A model generated the notes under the pieces. The model was not told where the DNA came from. It worked only from the letters and a program-made list of their open reading frames with translations, and did not search any database. Source: Castanea sativa (Eukaryota > Streptophyta > Magnoliopsida > Fagales > Fagaceae). Taken from it: a stretch of DNA of 64,000 nt. The stretch lies in contig NC_134022.1 of the NCBI RefSeq assembly GCF_040712315.1, forward strand, positions 4,588,001 to 4,652,000, written 5' to 3'. Numbering within the stretch: the first letter of the stretch is position 1; the number at the start of each line of letters is the position of its first letter. A program made the translations under genes and the position numbers. This document shows, one piece after another, positions 24,116 to 36,288 of this stretch.

Positions 24116-25253
24116 GAGGATTCACATTAAAACATGTTAAAAAATATAGTATTTACTATTTAACATCTCAAAAAATTATTTTATCTTTTTTAACCTTTCA
24201 CTTTATAATCCAACCAACCTCAAATTTTTTTTTATTTTACCATTTCATTAAAATATTATTTATTTATTATTTTCAATTCCTTTTTATTCTCCACATCTCC
24301 TTCTCTCTCTTTCTCTATGTGTCTCTCTTCTCCAAGGTAAAACAACCAACTCACCCATTCATGGCCACCTCCAGCCACCAACCACTCAATGTCACCTCCC
24401 TCAAAATGAAAACACTAAAAGTGAACCCACTGTTAAAAAAAAAAAACATATATTGGTTTTGTTATTATATTTTAGAAGAAGAATGATCTTGTTGAACTAA
24501 TTTTAGATCCAAATTAATCAAACATACACTACAAGCAAGACTGATAGACTGTAAGCAAAGCAAAAAAAAAAATGGTATTTCCTAGAACCCAATTTTTTAA
24601 AATAAAAATTTAAGTAAAATTTTTAGTCTCCATTGAATAAATCAACAAAGAAACCAAAATGAAAAAGAGAGTTTGAAAAAAATTAGAATAATCTGGAAAT
24701 GGAAAACTTGAAAAGGTTGCCCACAGAAAATAGATTAAACAAAATCAGAAATTTTACGAAGTAAAAATCTAGAAAAAAAAAAAAAAAGTGTTTTTAGAAA
24801 TTAGAAAGGGCAAGCAAAATATAAAAACTATTTGCTTCATATTCTCAAATAAAATAAAATAAAATAACCAAAAATCACACACCACAATCCAATGAAGCCT
24901 CGTGAGCCACGGTTTCACCTGAGAGGATCACCTGAGTTGAGAGGAAGAAAAGAGATTTGACAGGAAAAAGAAGAACAAAGTGCAGCGTAAAAAAGAAGAA
25001 AAGAAAAAGGGTCAAAAAGGCATAGAGAGAAAAAGAAAAAAGAGTCCTAAAGAGAGAGAGTTAGAAAGAAACATAAAATAATTTTTTTAAAGAAATATAG
25101 CAACTAGCTACAAGAAGGTGTTAGTTGTAGCACCTTACTGTAGCAAGTTACTAAAACTTTTAAGATTTGACACTTTTGAGGTAGAATATGTTTTTGTGTT
25201 TTGTGCTATAAAATAGCATTTAAGCACTCTTCACATATTTAATGTGAATGCTC
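24116..25253. mobile_element. PIF/Harbinger-like non-autonomous element, GAGCAT family
   Basis: GAGGATTCACATTAAA at 24116 pairs with GAGCATTCACATTAAA read inward from 25253 (15 of 16). TTA flanks both ends (24113-24115 and 25254-25256). It has a polypyrimidine block (24285-24340) near the left and an imperfect hairpin with GCTACA/TGTAGC arms (25095-25150) near the right, as in its relatives. No transposase frame. Confidence 0.72.
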
Positions 25254-25463
25254 TTATATTACATTTGTATGACATCCAAGCAAAATACCTAATAATAGGA
25301 GTAATTGAGAAAACGATACTCCATTTGAAATTAATCTACTTTACGATTTGGATTAAATTTTATAGATCTAAATATATATCAAATACTACATATATAATTT
25401 AAAATTTTAAGTAACACAATGCACAGTATAATTAAAAACAATCACAATTACACATATATATGG

Positions 25464-26312
25464 TGATAATGAATATTTCTACAGGGCCAAAAAGAGATTA
25501 ACTCAAGTTAGTCATCCAACTAAACCTCATTCATCCAACAAGGTCTAGTCGTTCAATACCAAGAACTCAACTGACAGGGTTAATTAAATGACCAACTGAT
25601 AGGCATCACAGTCGTTCGACAGCCCCAGTAGACGAACGACTTCGGACATAGTCTCGCAAATATACAACAAACTTTCCACTCCAAGCTTGTATATGTGAAA
25701 AGCCTAATACATGAGAGTTGTCATGTCACTAAAGAGTCGTCAAGTATCTATGGGTCATCAAGTACCCTCCCTGACACCTTGCACTGCAACCTACCCAATG
25801 CTAACTCTTCCAACACGCCATGGTGATGAATGAGTAGGGCTTGACAGATGATCTTTTACACTTGGCTCTCCAGCTCTTGCTTGTCCTCCACTCCATGATC
25901 TCCATATGGAAGAATTTGCACACCAAGCCCAAAGATCCTTCTACATATTCGTATCCTCTGAATATGGGAAGTAGACTCCGAGAATCTTGATGCCATTAAT
26001 TCATTTCCTCTCATTGCCCTCCCTATATGGGAAGTAGCTAAAATCATGGGAAGATGGTTAGCTCTACACCTCTATATGAACACCAAACCCCCTCCATTCA
26101 AAAATGGGTCTTGATATACTTTTATGCTTATATGCTTTACTTTCATTTGAGCTTTATTGTGTTCATATAAGGTATCGACTTAATTATCGGAGGGTTGTCG
26201 ACTGATAGGCCGACCCCACACTAACGCTCTCTAAGAGTGTGTTCATCCTTGCAGGTCTTTCAAAACCCTCCATTCAAATCGTCGACTCACTGATGATTTT
26301 TACACATCATCA
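25464..26312 (+). mobile_element. Solo LTR, 849 bp
   Basis: Begins TGATAATGAA and ends ACACATCATCA, so the tips are near-inverted TG..CA. The flanks are tatgg (25459-25463) and tatgg (26313-26317), a perfect 5-bp target duplication, and no internal retroelement sequence is present. A TATA-like CTCTATATGAACACC lies near 26071, and the right part (CTTGCAGGTC near 26250) is of the kind seen at the 3' end of plant LTRs. The family is not assigned; the sequence differs from the other LTRs in the window. Confidence 0.75.
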
Positions 26313-26317
26313 TATGG

Positions 26318-26964
26318 ATTCAAATTATATTTAGTGTAAGAGTACACATTTTTTAAGTCATAAATATATACATGAGTTTTACTTTTTTTTTAATATATAA
26401 AGATGAGTTTACTTTTTCTTTCTTTCTTTCTTTATTGGGTTTTTGATGATTTATTTATATTAGAATCATCGTCTTTTGCAAAATATTAACTCACCTAGAA
26501 TAAAAATTTAAAAACTTAGATAGAACATGTAGCACAAAATTAGATAACAATTAGAATTCAATTTAAAATCTAATTAGATTTTCTCTCAATTTTGGCTTTA
26601 AATATATATAGATCTTTTGGTGGGATTGATGTATATTTAGTGGAGCCCAATTTACTATATATTGGTTATGTTAGGGGTTCAAAGGCTGTTAGGCCCTGGA
26701 CATTGGTGTTTGTACAATTATTGGGAGTATTTTTTATATTTATGTATACTTAAATGTTTTATACCATTTATTGTTGTAGCCGTAGTAATATCTTATGATT
26801 TTATGGACGTGTAAAAAAAATCTTATGATTTTGATTTTTATACCACTATTTCCAATCTGACTAAACTATCTCACTAAGCTTTGGCGTTAGAAACTGAATT
26901 ATGATTTCAAATCAAAATTTTATTGCAAATATATACATGCATGTAACTATTATATTTTAGTTTG
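26318..26964. other. Intergenic, nothing recognised
   Basis: AT-rich, with a short CTTT repeat near 26418-26436. No gene or repeat end is visible. Confidence 0.4.
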
Positions 26965-26967
26965 TTA

Positions 26968-28070
26968 GAGCATCCACAACAAATGCGCCAAATGTGTCAA
27001 ATGCCAAATATTTGGCACACCAAACACAAAAACAAAGCATTATCAGATATGTTAAATGTGCCAAATTTTTGCAACATTGAATAGAACCGTTGCAATCTTC
27101 CACGGTACAGACGAGAATGGCAAAACGCGTTTATTATTTTTTTATTCGACTTTTCTCTCTCCTATCACTTCTTTAATTGATTTTTTTCTCTCTCCTCACA
27201 ATCTGTCTCTCTCTCCCAACCAGTGTTCTTTCCTCTTCAGATCAGATTCCCAGCTCCTCCCTCAACCTCAAACATCTTTCTCTCTCTTTGCACCTCAAAT
27301 CAAACCCAAAAATCTTCCCTGCCGATCTTGATCTTGATCTCGATCCTTGCCGATCTCGATCTCAATCTCACCTCTGTTAGCTCCTCCCTGCTGATCTCGA
27401 TCTCGCCTCTGTCAAACACTACTCGTTCTCGCCTGTCGCTGTCTTGCCGTCCAGGTCTCTCTGATCTCGCTCGCCACCATCTCGCCGTCCAGATCGTCTA
27501 GGTCTCTCCGATCTCGCCCTCCACCATCTCGCACACTGCCGGATCTCTCTTCTTTCTCTTGCGGTGGTTGTGGCGATGTATTTTAGGGTGGTTGTTGTGG
27601 GTTGTGTTTGGTGGTTTTGTGTTTTTGGATGGTTGTAGTGGGTTGTGTTTGGTTAATTTGAGTCGTGGTTGGCTAATTTGAGTGGTGGTTGGTTGATTTT
27701 GGGATGGTGCCAATGGGTTTGAGATTTGTAGTTGTGCCCATCTCTCTGGTTGTGTGTGTGTGTGTGTGTGTTTTTTTTTAAGGTGGTGTTGGTGGATGTG
27801 AGTTTGTGCCGGTGGTGGCTGGTCAATGTTGTTATAGTTGGTGGCCGTTGTTGCGGCAATGGTGGATGTGCCGTTGTTGTTTATGGTGATGATAGGGAGG
27901 AGATAATATATTATTTTAATGTGTAGTAAATATTATTTTAATATATAGAATTGAATGATAAAATATCTGATAAATGGGATGTAAAATGATGTGCTAAAAT
28001 AATAAAGTAAGTTTTTGGTGTGGTAAAATGACTTTTTTTTTTTTTTTTGCAACATCTGCTACGGATGCTC
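26968..28070. mobile_element. GAGCAT-family non-autonomous element with GC-rich core
   Basis: GAGCATCCACAACA at 26968 faces GAGCATCCGTAGCA read inward from 28070. Flanks are TTA and TAA, so the 3-bp duplication is not exact. A polypyrimidine tract (27145-27240) leads into a core rich in GATCTCGATC-type words (27325-27520), followed by a GGTGGTTGTGG-rich stretch to 27900. The frames through it are low-complexity and not genes. Confidence 0.6.
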
Positions 28071-28073
28071 TAA

Positions 28074-29555
28074 CTTTTATTTTTATCAAGAGACTAGCAT
28101 CCTTAATGAAAATCGTTTAGTTTATCAGTTAAGATTTTGAACTTCTTTTTGTGACATACATAGCAAAGTCAAGCATGTCACGTCCATTTCAACCCCATTG
28201 GAGGAATATTTTGGCCTTGGCGTGTCTTACAGTTCTTAATTAGTACTGTCTTACAGTGTAACATCAAAGGAAGAAACAATTTAAGTAAAGAGAAAGAAAA
28301 AGATATAGCTAGAGGCGGCTTTTCAATGACATTAATGATCATAACCATTGTTGGATAGTAGTATAAGTTTTGTATATTGAAGTCAGATTGTTAGTTATAT
28401 ATTGTTACCCCGAGAGATACAAGATTATTTACGTCTAATACAAGTCACTGACTGTTGCAAACTACAATTACCTACTAACCAAACCACCCATAGTTGAGTT
28501 CATTTTTATTCTTTGAACTGCTACCTTGAGAGAGAGATTTGGATTTATAATTAATTAGGTAGATTCAATAACTAGTAATTAAGTGAGAGAGACACAATTA
28601 AGTGATCCCACCTTATACGTCTTCACCAGCTTAAGAGAAATTAAACTATGCGTTTATTAATATTATATATTAAGCTATTTCTATGTCAATCTGTGTCATA
28701 TATATGGCTTGCTTGCAAGCCTATTTGACTGGTGACATAAACACAGATAGATGCCAGTGCACAAGTAGTAAGAACTAATCCATCTCTCTGCGAGATAAAT
28801 CATTTTCAAAAGAGACAAGCCTGAGCAATGTCGTGATCTTGCAAGTAAATGCCATTACGGTTTGGAAATATAATTAAACATGTGGAAATAAAAGTTATAC
28901 TTAATTGGAGGAAATTTGGCTCCATTGAGGACCAAATATTAGCACCTATAGCAAAGAGAGGGGAAGAACAAAAGAAAAGAAAAAAAAAATTATATATATA
29001 TATATATATATATATTGCAAATATAAACCATAAACATTATTCCAAGGCGAATGTTTCTCTTTGCTGGCTTTGAATAATTTATTGAAAATATTAAAAATTA
29101 GATTTAACAAATTAAGAAGTGGTACTAAAAAAAAAAAAGAATAAAATGAACAAGAAAAGACTCATTTGGTCTCTACAACTTGTTTGTCTCATGATTAGGA
29201 AGGGATGATAATCATATATAAGAGTTAAGAGACCCAAATTGTCATCCCAAATCTGATACACGTCCTTTTTCAAAATCATTTTTCTTAGGTTTTTTCTTTT
29301 CATGGAAAGTCAAGAAGAAGAAAAAAATTTTGGTATCTCAAATTTCTACAGGTTTGTTCGAAAACCTTCTTGAATTTTGACAATGAAGTACCATGAAATA
29401 GAATAGTATAAGATAATATATCAAAACGAGGAGGGGAAAAGAGAGGGGGCATGTCCAACACTCTAACTGGTTGGAAGACTTTTGTTTTGTTTTGTTTTTT
29501 CAAGTAGTAGAGTGATAGGACGTAGACTTCAAACCTCTCATTCAAGCACTCTATA
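28074..29555. other. Intergenic, nothing recognised apart from a TA tract
   Basis: Contains (TA)n at 28991-29016. No coding region is supported; frames on either strand are short and unlike known proteins. Confidence 0.4.
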
Positions 29556-29558
29556 AGG

Positions 29559-30573
29559 CCGTCTTTGAATAAGAACGAAAGAGTAAAAAAGTAAAAACAA
29601 GAGAGAAAATAGAATTTGGAATTATTCGGTAAGAGAGAAATGATGGAAAAACTTTTGTGTGGCTCAGACGTTTTCTTTCCTGCCCACCGAAAATTAATCT
29701 CTCTAAAACGGAGAGAAAATAAGAGTGGAAAACTTGCTCAATTGGCTTTACAAAACTAATCATCTTCTTTTATTCTCGTTCGTTTTGGTCTTTTTCTTTA
29801 TTTGTTTTTGTGAGCTTCTATCTTTGCGCCGCAAAGTAACATGATGCTTTTTCTTTTTTTTTCTTCATCGCTAAATGGGCGTGTGTATGGCTGTACGCTA
29901 TGGCTTTTTTTTAACTGGGCATTTTTTTTCCTTTGCTTTTAATTTATTTTTTAATTGGGCATGATATTTGTTTTAATTAACTTGGTGAGATTTTTTTTTT
30001 GGTTGATTGTTTGTTTATTTTTTAATTGAGCACAATTTTTTAAATAAGGACATATGAGTCAATATATATCAACCTCATTTTCTATCTTCTCATTTTTCTT
30101 CTCAACCTAACAAATGAGTTTTCCATCTCTCCATTTTTTCATCCTTTGAACTAAACACATATGAGAGAAAACTAAAGGCTCATTTGATTTGGCCATGACT
30201 CAGTTTTCATAACTCAATACTCATAACTCAAACTCAAAACCCAAACACTTTTTCTCAAAAACTCCAAAATTCTTGTTTGGTCACATAACTCACATATATA
30301 ACTCACATTTTGCCAACATAACTTATATTTTAGAAATTGAAAAAACCAAAATTCTATTTTCAGTTTCCATCATCTATCACTCAAATTTTTGAGTTTTGAG
30401 TGATAGAAACATCACTCAAAAACCAAGCCAAACAAGATTTTTCAGTGAGACCCACGCGTTTTGGAAACTCAGTAATAAAAACTAAATGATATCACTCAAA
30501 ATCGTGGTGATCCAAACAAGCCCTAAATCTCTTCTATCCTCCTATTTTTTTATCCATCCAACCAAATAGAACC
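29559..30573. mobile_element. MITE interrupted by another MITE
   Basis: GGCCGTCTTTGAATAAG at 29559 and the inverse GGTTCTATTTGGTTGGATGG at 30573 form imperfect ends; the right end resembles the 1838-2611 family. Purine-rich sequence near the left becomes pyrimidine-rich near the right. It is split by the 348-bp element at 30176-30523: AGAAAACTAA continues directly as ATCTCTTC across the insertion. Flanks are TAA and TTA, so the duplication is not exact. Confidence 0.5.
30176..30523. mobile_element. Nested PIF/Harbinger-like MITE, 348 bp
   Basis: AGGCTCATTTGATTTGG at the left pairs with GGGCTTGTTTGGATCA read inward from the right. TAA flanks both ends (30173-30175 and 30524-30526). The interior is rich in ACTCA and TGAGT words, with inverted symmetry. 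Confidence 0.7.
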
Positions 30574-30576
30574 TTA

Positions 30577-30877
30577 GTGAGCGTTTGGATTTAACGTTTT
30601 CTGCATTTGCGTTTACAAACGCAAGAGACCCACACTACAGTACGCTCACTAAGCCAGTGTTTGCGTTTGGCTTTTTTTTTTTTTTTTTTTTGATGCACGC
30701 AAATTACACTGTCCAGTTTGTTCTGGAGACATTATGCACTGTTCACGCACTATTCACGGGACCAACAACCACTTTATTAAAAAAAAAAGGGTCCCACTAT
30801 ACTATTCACACATTTAAAAATTATTTTGCTGTAGTGTTTTCAATTTTCAGCAAAATAAACGTTATACAAACGGACCC
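30577..30877. mobile_element. PIF/Harbinger-like MITE, 301 bp
   Basis: GTGAGCGTTTGGAT at the left faces GGGTCCGTTTGTAT read inward from the right, with TTA on both sides (30574-30576 and 30878-30880). The left edge of the large tandem duplication lies inside it at 30753, so copy B keeps only its right half at 46123-46258. Confidence 0.7.
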
Positions 30878-31020
30878 TTAGTGTATCAATCTTCATTGCT
30901 TAGTATTTTTTTCCCCTTCTTTTCCAATTCTTTAAAAAAATTAAACCATAAAATGAGTGAAAATTTAAGAAAAACAAACATTGAAAAATATTTTTAAAGC
31001 AAAAAAGAAAAGAAAAAGAT

Positions 31021-31330
31021 TCCTATTAAGAAAACATTTTCTGATGAAACAAGCAAATCCAAGGAGTTCATGCTAAGAACAAGGCTTACGAAAAACACTG
31101 AGCATCTCCAGCTCAACTTTCGGTTGTGAAATGTTAAGACCTCATACAAGGTCAAGTTGTGTTTCATTAGCACGCAAAGGCATCGATCATTTGTTCCTTC
31201 TGGTCTAAAGGTTTGAAGACTATAAATGGTAAAAGCTAGAGAACTCATTGGTAGATTGTCACTTCATGATGGATCGTAGGAGACTAGAAGTATTTGATCA
31301 GTCGGTTTCATAAGACCGTCTTTTCCCTTC
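31021..31330. other. Unusually conserved block, copy A
   Basis: 310 bp aligned without gaps to 46401-46710, with only two A/G differences. An 84-residue frame overlaps it on the minus strand (30994-31248), with one silent and one replacement change between copies; it resembles no protein I know. No gene type could be assigned. Confidence 0.5.
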
Positions 31331-31580
31331 ATATATATATATAAATTAGTAGGAACACTAAAAGGATTGTTAAAATGGTTCACCCAACAAATAAAATATG
31401 GTCATCTATGCAAGTGTGGTGAGCTAGCTTCCTTGTTAGCACAATATATATATATATATATATATATAAAGAATATTACCAAGTAATGTCACATTTGTAT
31501 ATGTATATATGACGGTTTTTTATTGCTTGAGAAGACTATTTTAGTAGTCTTCATGGTGAATTTAATAATTTTTTCGTATA

Positions 31581-31738
31581 GTGAGTTCGAGTTAGCTCAA
31601 TTGATAAAATCTTTCATAGTTAAATAAGAAATTTAGAGTTCAATCTCCGCCTACATAAAAAACTAACTGGTATCTTAGTCTGATAATAAAGAGTTATTAT
31701 TGAGGTGAACGACATAGATGGAAACTTTTTCCAAAAAG
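31581..31738 (+). mobile_element. tRNA-derived SINE
   Basis: It opens GTGAGTTCGAGTTAGCTCAA and has an A-box-like TAGCTCAATTG and a B-box-like GAGTTCAATCT about 35 bp apart. Then follow CCGCCTACA and a body with CTGATAATAAAGAG. The same family is at 47005, 62940, 63240 and, inverted, at 44203 and 48331. Confidence 0.7.
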
Positions 31739-31975
31739 AAAAAAATTCTCACATGTTGGGAGTGGAACCAACACATTTAGGACTTACAAAAGATGTAAAA
31801 GAGAAGTTTTATAAAACCGTTTTATAAAATACTTTTTCAGGACGTAGACCTCATTGATGCCCCGAATTGCCATTTTGCCTCAACAATGATACTGTTAAAT
31901 CATAAATGTACATTTATTTATGAAACCAACCAAGCAATTTTTGCATCTATCTAGGACAGAGACACTCCTTGACTT

Positions 31976-31997
31976 GGGGGGGGGGGGGGGGGGGGGG
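31976..31997. repeat. Poly-G tract (22 G)
   Basis: Preceded by TTGACTT as in copy B (47181-47193), where only 13 G remain. The run length therefore changed after duplication. Confidence 0.9.
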
Positions 31998-32614
31998 AAT
32001 TTTTTTATTAATTATTAAAATAAAATAGTATATACATAGTACTAATTTTACCAATATTGCTTTATAAAATCAATTTTTTTCTCCTTAACAATATTATTAA
32101 TTCTTTTAAGAGTAATGTTATAACCACAAACTTCTCTACAACATTTTTACAAACTATTGAAATAGTAAATTCTTATTAGTTTGCATCTTACACCACCTTT
32201 TTATTTACCAATAACCACTTGCCATATTAACACTTTGTAAAAAAGTTTGTAATTGTAGCATTTTCTTTCTTTTAAAGGTCATAAAAAAATTTATAAATCT
32301 AAAATTTATAATAAAATATACGAATTCAACAAAATTAGCCCAAGAATAAAAATTACCAATAATAAAGCTTAAAAAAAACTAAGTATAATAAAGTAATTTC
32401 ACCCAGAACAAACGATCCAACCCTTTTGAAAAAATTTTAACAAAATAATTTTGTCATTACCTAGAAGACACATGCTTCCAAAAAAAAAAACATCTAAGCA
32501 GCAGAGCTGGAATTAAGTTCTCGCTGCATCAACATAAAAGTACAGGAGGTCTTAGTTTATTACCATTATTTCCATTATGATATTTTTAATTTCATGGGTT
32601 TATATTAATACTAT

Positions 32615-33367
32615 TGTAAGTGCACAATTGCACCTGGACCCAAAGACAATTACGGGCTCAGGCCTAATGAGCCTTAAACAATAAAATTTGTAGAGTGTGG
32701 GCTTGAAATCTAGGTTAGAGGTAACGAGAACTTGATAACAGGCTAAGAGTTACAAACACTTGTAAATAACAAATGATAATTGCAAATAGACCTTTTCGGA
32801 CGTAAGCCGAGGACTACTTCTGTATTATTTCTCTTTCTTTCTTAAAAGTTACAATTCTTAATTTCTTTCTTTGTTACCGACCCCTTTTCTCTGGCGTCCA
32901 TCCCCCTTAAATACTTCTTTTTCTAATGCTTTATCCACGTGTTGCTCCAACCCCCTCCCCCCTAGATATTTCTTTTCTTAGTGCCTTTGAATAGTGACTA
33001 GAAGTTTCAGTTCTACTGTTCAAGGGTCACTTCCCCATTAATGCGGCCAGGGAGGTAGGTGCAGAGTCTTTAATGTGGAGGTGGCAGCCTTTTCTTTTGG
33101 TATTTTTCTAACACCGGTGTACCTCGAAGGTTCAAGGTTTCCCCCTTTAACCATTAGTCTTTCCAGAGTTGTGCCTTGACCTTCATAATGAAGCTCTGAG
33201 TTCTCTTGGATCTGTCCGAGGAGAAGCTCGCCCTCGGCTGTATCCTCAGACCCTCGGCGTATAGGCCAATTCGTAGAGTTAACAAATTCTTAATTCTGGA
33301 GCAGGTCGGCCCTCCATGCTACAGTCCAAAGGCCCATATGCCCACTTGGGTCTTTTTACTCCCCACA
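32615..33367 (-). repeat. 3' LTR of the gypsy element
   Basis: 753 bp, TGTAAG...CCCCACA as written on the plus strand; on the element strand it reads TGTGGGG...CTTACA. Just inside it the element strand has GAGTTTTGAGGGGTTAT, a weak polypurine tract. Confidence 0.95.
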
Positions 33368-33869
33368 ATAACCCCTCAAAACTCTATTTTTCAGCATCCG
33401 AGAAAAATAGAGTTTTGATCCAACGAGGACTTACCCCACACGTTTTGTAAATAATTGCACGTGTGGAGACCGTTTCGCATTCCAAAAGATGCCACTTGGC
33501 GGTTTTATTTTCAAAAGCACGCGCATTTATTACCATAAGTTACGCCTTGTCCCCCACGTTCAACGGTAAGATAAGCATCCAACGGCCCTTGTTACTCCAT
33601 GAAAATTTGGGCGGGACAAATGTAATTTCGAGGCCGCTTCCCGCACGTCGTGACGCTTCAGGAACCTGCGCTTTCATTTATTTCTTCAGAGGCTAATCCC
33701 ATCAAAACATCAGTAATCACCTTTTGTCTGCACAAATTCGTGAAAATTCGCACAACTTCAAATTTGTAAGTGATTATTCCTTTTCCTTAACCCATTCTCC
33801 TCGGATCCTGTCCTCGGCTCCCCTTCTAACCGTTTTCCCTCTTAGAACTTAGTCTTTCGTTCCTTTCTG

Positions 33870-36288
33870 ATGGGAAAGTTTATGTGTCTAGTTGATACCG
33901 CCGCTAGGATGGAAGGTTTTAGAGCTAAGTATAACATTCCCAGCGACGTAGGTTTAAGATACTGCCCGGCGGAAGCCGTGGCCGGTTCTAGGAAAACCGG
34001 AGAGGTCATTATCCCAATGGTCGCCTTCGTAGAAGGTGGAATGACCCTCCCAATGAAACCCGTAACCAGGGAGTACCTCTGCAACCACCGGTTGTGTCCC
34101 GATCAGTGCGCTCCCAACGTTTTTAGAGTCTTAGGTAGTGTCGACGCTCTAAACGAGCAGATGGGTCTCAACCTTACCTGGCACGACGTTGTTTTCATGT
34201 ACGAGTGCCATAAACTTAAAAATATAGGTTATTACATCAAATCCCGTTCTAGTGTAGTTAGGTTAATCTCCTGTTTACCCAAGTCTAATAAAGGCATGAA
34301 GGATGACTACCTCATCGTCTCAGGCAACTGGCACGACGGCCCCCACTGCCCAGTTGAGTGGGGAGATCCAGGTGTGACACCTTAGGATTTAACTTCCCAC
34401 CCTATAACTCCCTCTATCATCTAGGAATGTGCATTTGCATTTACTTGAGCATTTAACTTTAATTTATTACATGTTCTACAAATTTGACCATGTTTGTTTA
34501 TTTGGATGTCTTTTTTGCAGATAAGCAGCTCGTACGTCCACGTTTAAGCCATTGCAACGTTGCCGATTTGAATCGAGTGCTACGCTCCGAGGTGTTCGTC
34601 AGCGAAGACTTACAAGTGAGGGCGGCTCATTTGATTCTAGGGTACAACCCTATCTCCTCGGACTTCCAAGAGATCGAGAACGCAATAATTGTGGGTGACC
34701 GGAGGCGAAGAAGGATTCACGTAGCCAGGCCGCACTTTTTGGCCGACCACGACATCCCTGACGCCCCTCACACCGTATTGTACACACAGCCTATAGCGGC
34801 AGTCCCCCTCGCTGTGTACTCTCAGGCAATTGCTGTCCCAGAGGAGCGAGTGTCTTCTTCGAACACGTTGGACGAGGAGATAGAACAGTTTCAGTTCGAG
34901 GACTCCCCACGACCTCGCGGAAACCTGTTCGTTGTTCTTTCCGATGAGGAAGAAGAAGCAGCCGAGGCCTCTAGGATCGAAGGTCTAGTGATAGCGCGTC
35001 CAGACGACAGCTCCATTGAAGAAAAGATGGATGAGATGAAGGACCTTATAACCGCGAGAGGCGCACGAGTGGCCAAGAAGGGAACAAGGGGGTCCCAAGT
35101 TCCCCCGGCTTTACCACCACCTCATCTTCCTTCAACCGACCCCAAGCCTCCGGCCGAAGATCCAAAGAAGAAAAGGAAGGGGGAGGCCGAGGGGGCTGGT
35201 GGTGAGAAGCCAAAGAAACAAAAACAACTGCCAGCACTGACCCAGCAGCAGAAACTGGACAAGGGGAAAGGGAGGGCCCGTTCAGTCGAAAGCGGGGAAA
35301 TCAGGGACATGGCCGAAATGCGCCGAGCACCGGCCACCTGGTCTCCTGACCTGAGACTGGACGGCGCACCAATTCCCTGCCATTCCAGCATTAGGGCAGT
35401 CCAGCAAGGCCACGCCCACCACTTGGCCGAGGTGTTGGAGCGTCCTTTTCTGCTGCCCAAGGACATGGAAAACTTGGAAAAAATGGGTCAGCCTCAGTTA
35501 TTCCTTTAATTAAAAAGGGGTCTAGCTCTGGTAAGTTCCACCTGACACTTGTACTCTAGATTCGTTTGTAGATACTTTACCATTTTAACCTCCTGACATT
35601 TTCGCAGTTCATCCAAGAAGTTTTCGCTGCCGAGAAGTTTGTGGAGGACTATCGAAAACGAGCTGGAGTGGAGCAAGAGCTAAGGCAGGAGACAGAAAGA
35701 TCCCTAGGCCAGGCCTAAGCAGAAAATGGGAAGATCACATCGCAGCTGGCCGACCTGAAAAGGGAAAGGGATGGCGCTGAGGCCAGCTTAAAAACGATGG
35801 AGACCCAAGTGGAGGGGCAGTGTAAGCTTCTTCGCCAAAAGGACGACGAGCTCTCTCTTGCCCAACGGGCACGCTTCGACTTGGAGAAGGAACTTACGCT
35901 GATGAAGCAGGAGGCTCGCACCCACAAGCAAGCACTAGAGGCCGCGAAGAAGGCCAGCTATCAGGAGGGGGTGACCAGAACGCAAGAACTGTTGACAGAG
36001 GCTTTTGCAGCCTTGTGCCGAGAGTACTGTCAGCAGGTCTGGGGAGAGGCCATGAATGCAGCAGGGATTCCTCAAGCTTCCGAGCTGAGGAAGCCCGAGA
36101 ACATTTGGCTTCCCCTAGACATACAGGAAATTGAAGACCCTCATGTTGCTACCTCTCCAGCCCTTCCTCCTGTGGTGCAAGAACTTGTTCCTGATCCTAC
36201 AGAACCTGAAGGTTCCCATAAAGAGAAGGACAAGTGTGATGGCGCCGAGAAGGAGCAAGTTCAAGACATGGAGCCCCTCATCCCTTGA
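33870..36288 (+). pseudogene. Antisense spliced ORF of the gypsy element (Transposase_28-like), broken
   Basis: It runs opposite to gag-pol. Inferred exons are 33870-34371, 34521-35530 and 35608-36288; introns are GT..AG with TTTTTTGCAG and TTCGCAG acceptors, and phases fit. Exon 1 matches my memory of the domain called putative gypsy-type transposon (Transposase_28): a start like FRAKYNIPSDVGLRYCPA, then PVTREYLC and LGSVDALNEQMGL. Exon 2 is acidic, then proline- and lysine-rich with KKRKGEAEG-type basic stretches that could be nuclear signals. Exon 3 is a charged coiled coil. Stops at 35507-35509 and 35717-35719 interrupt it. Such extra ORFs are described in Tat elements; their role is unknown. 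Confidence 0.75.

Noticed and set aside
31034..31095. TGATGA near 31041 and CTGA near 31098 inside the conserved block, read as a box C/D snoRNA
   Set aside because: The C box is off consensus, no terminal stem or internal C'/D' pair is convincing, and I could not match the guide region to rRNA.
35046..35466. Minus-strand frames within the antisense ORF (35046-35237, 35122-35466)
   Set aside because: Shadows of exon 2 in a GC-rich, low-complexity stretch; they match no retroelement domain.
34891..36288. Antisense ORF considered as a captured host gene
   Set aside because: Position, orientation and the Transposase_28-like part fit the known extra ORF of Tat elements; no host family is recognised.
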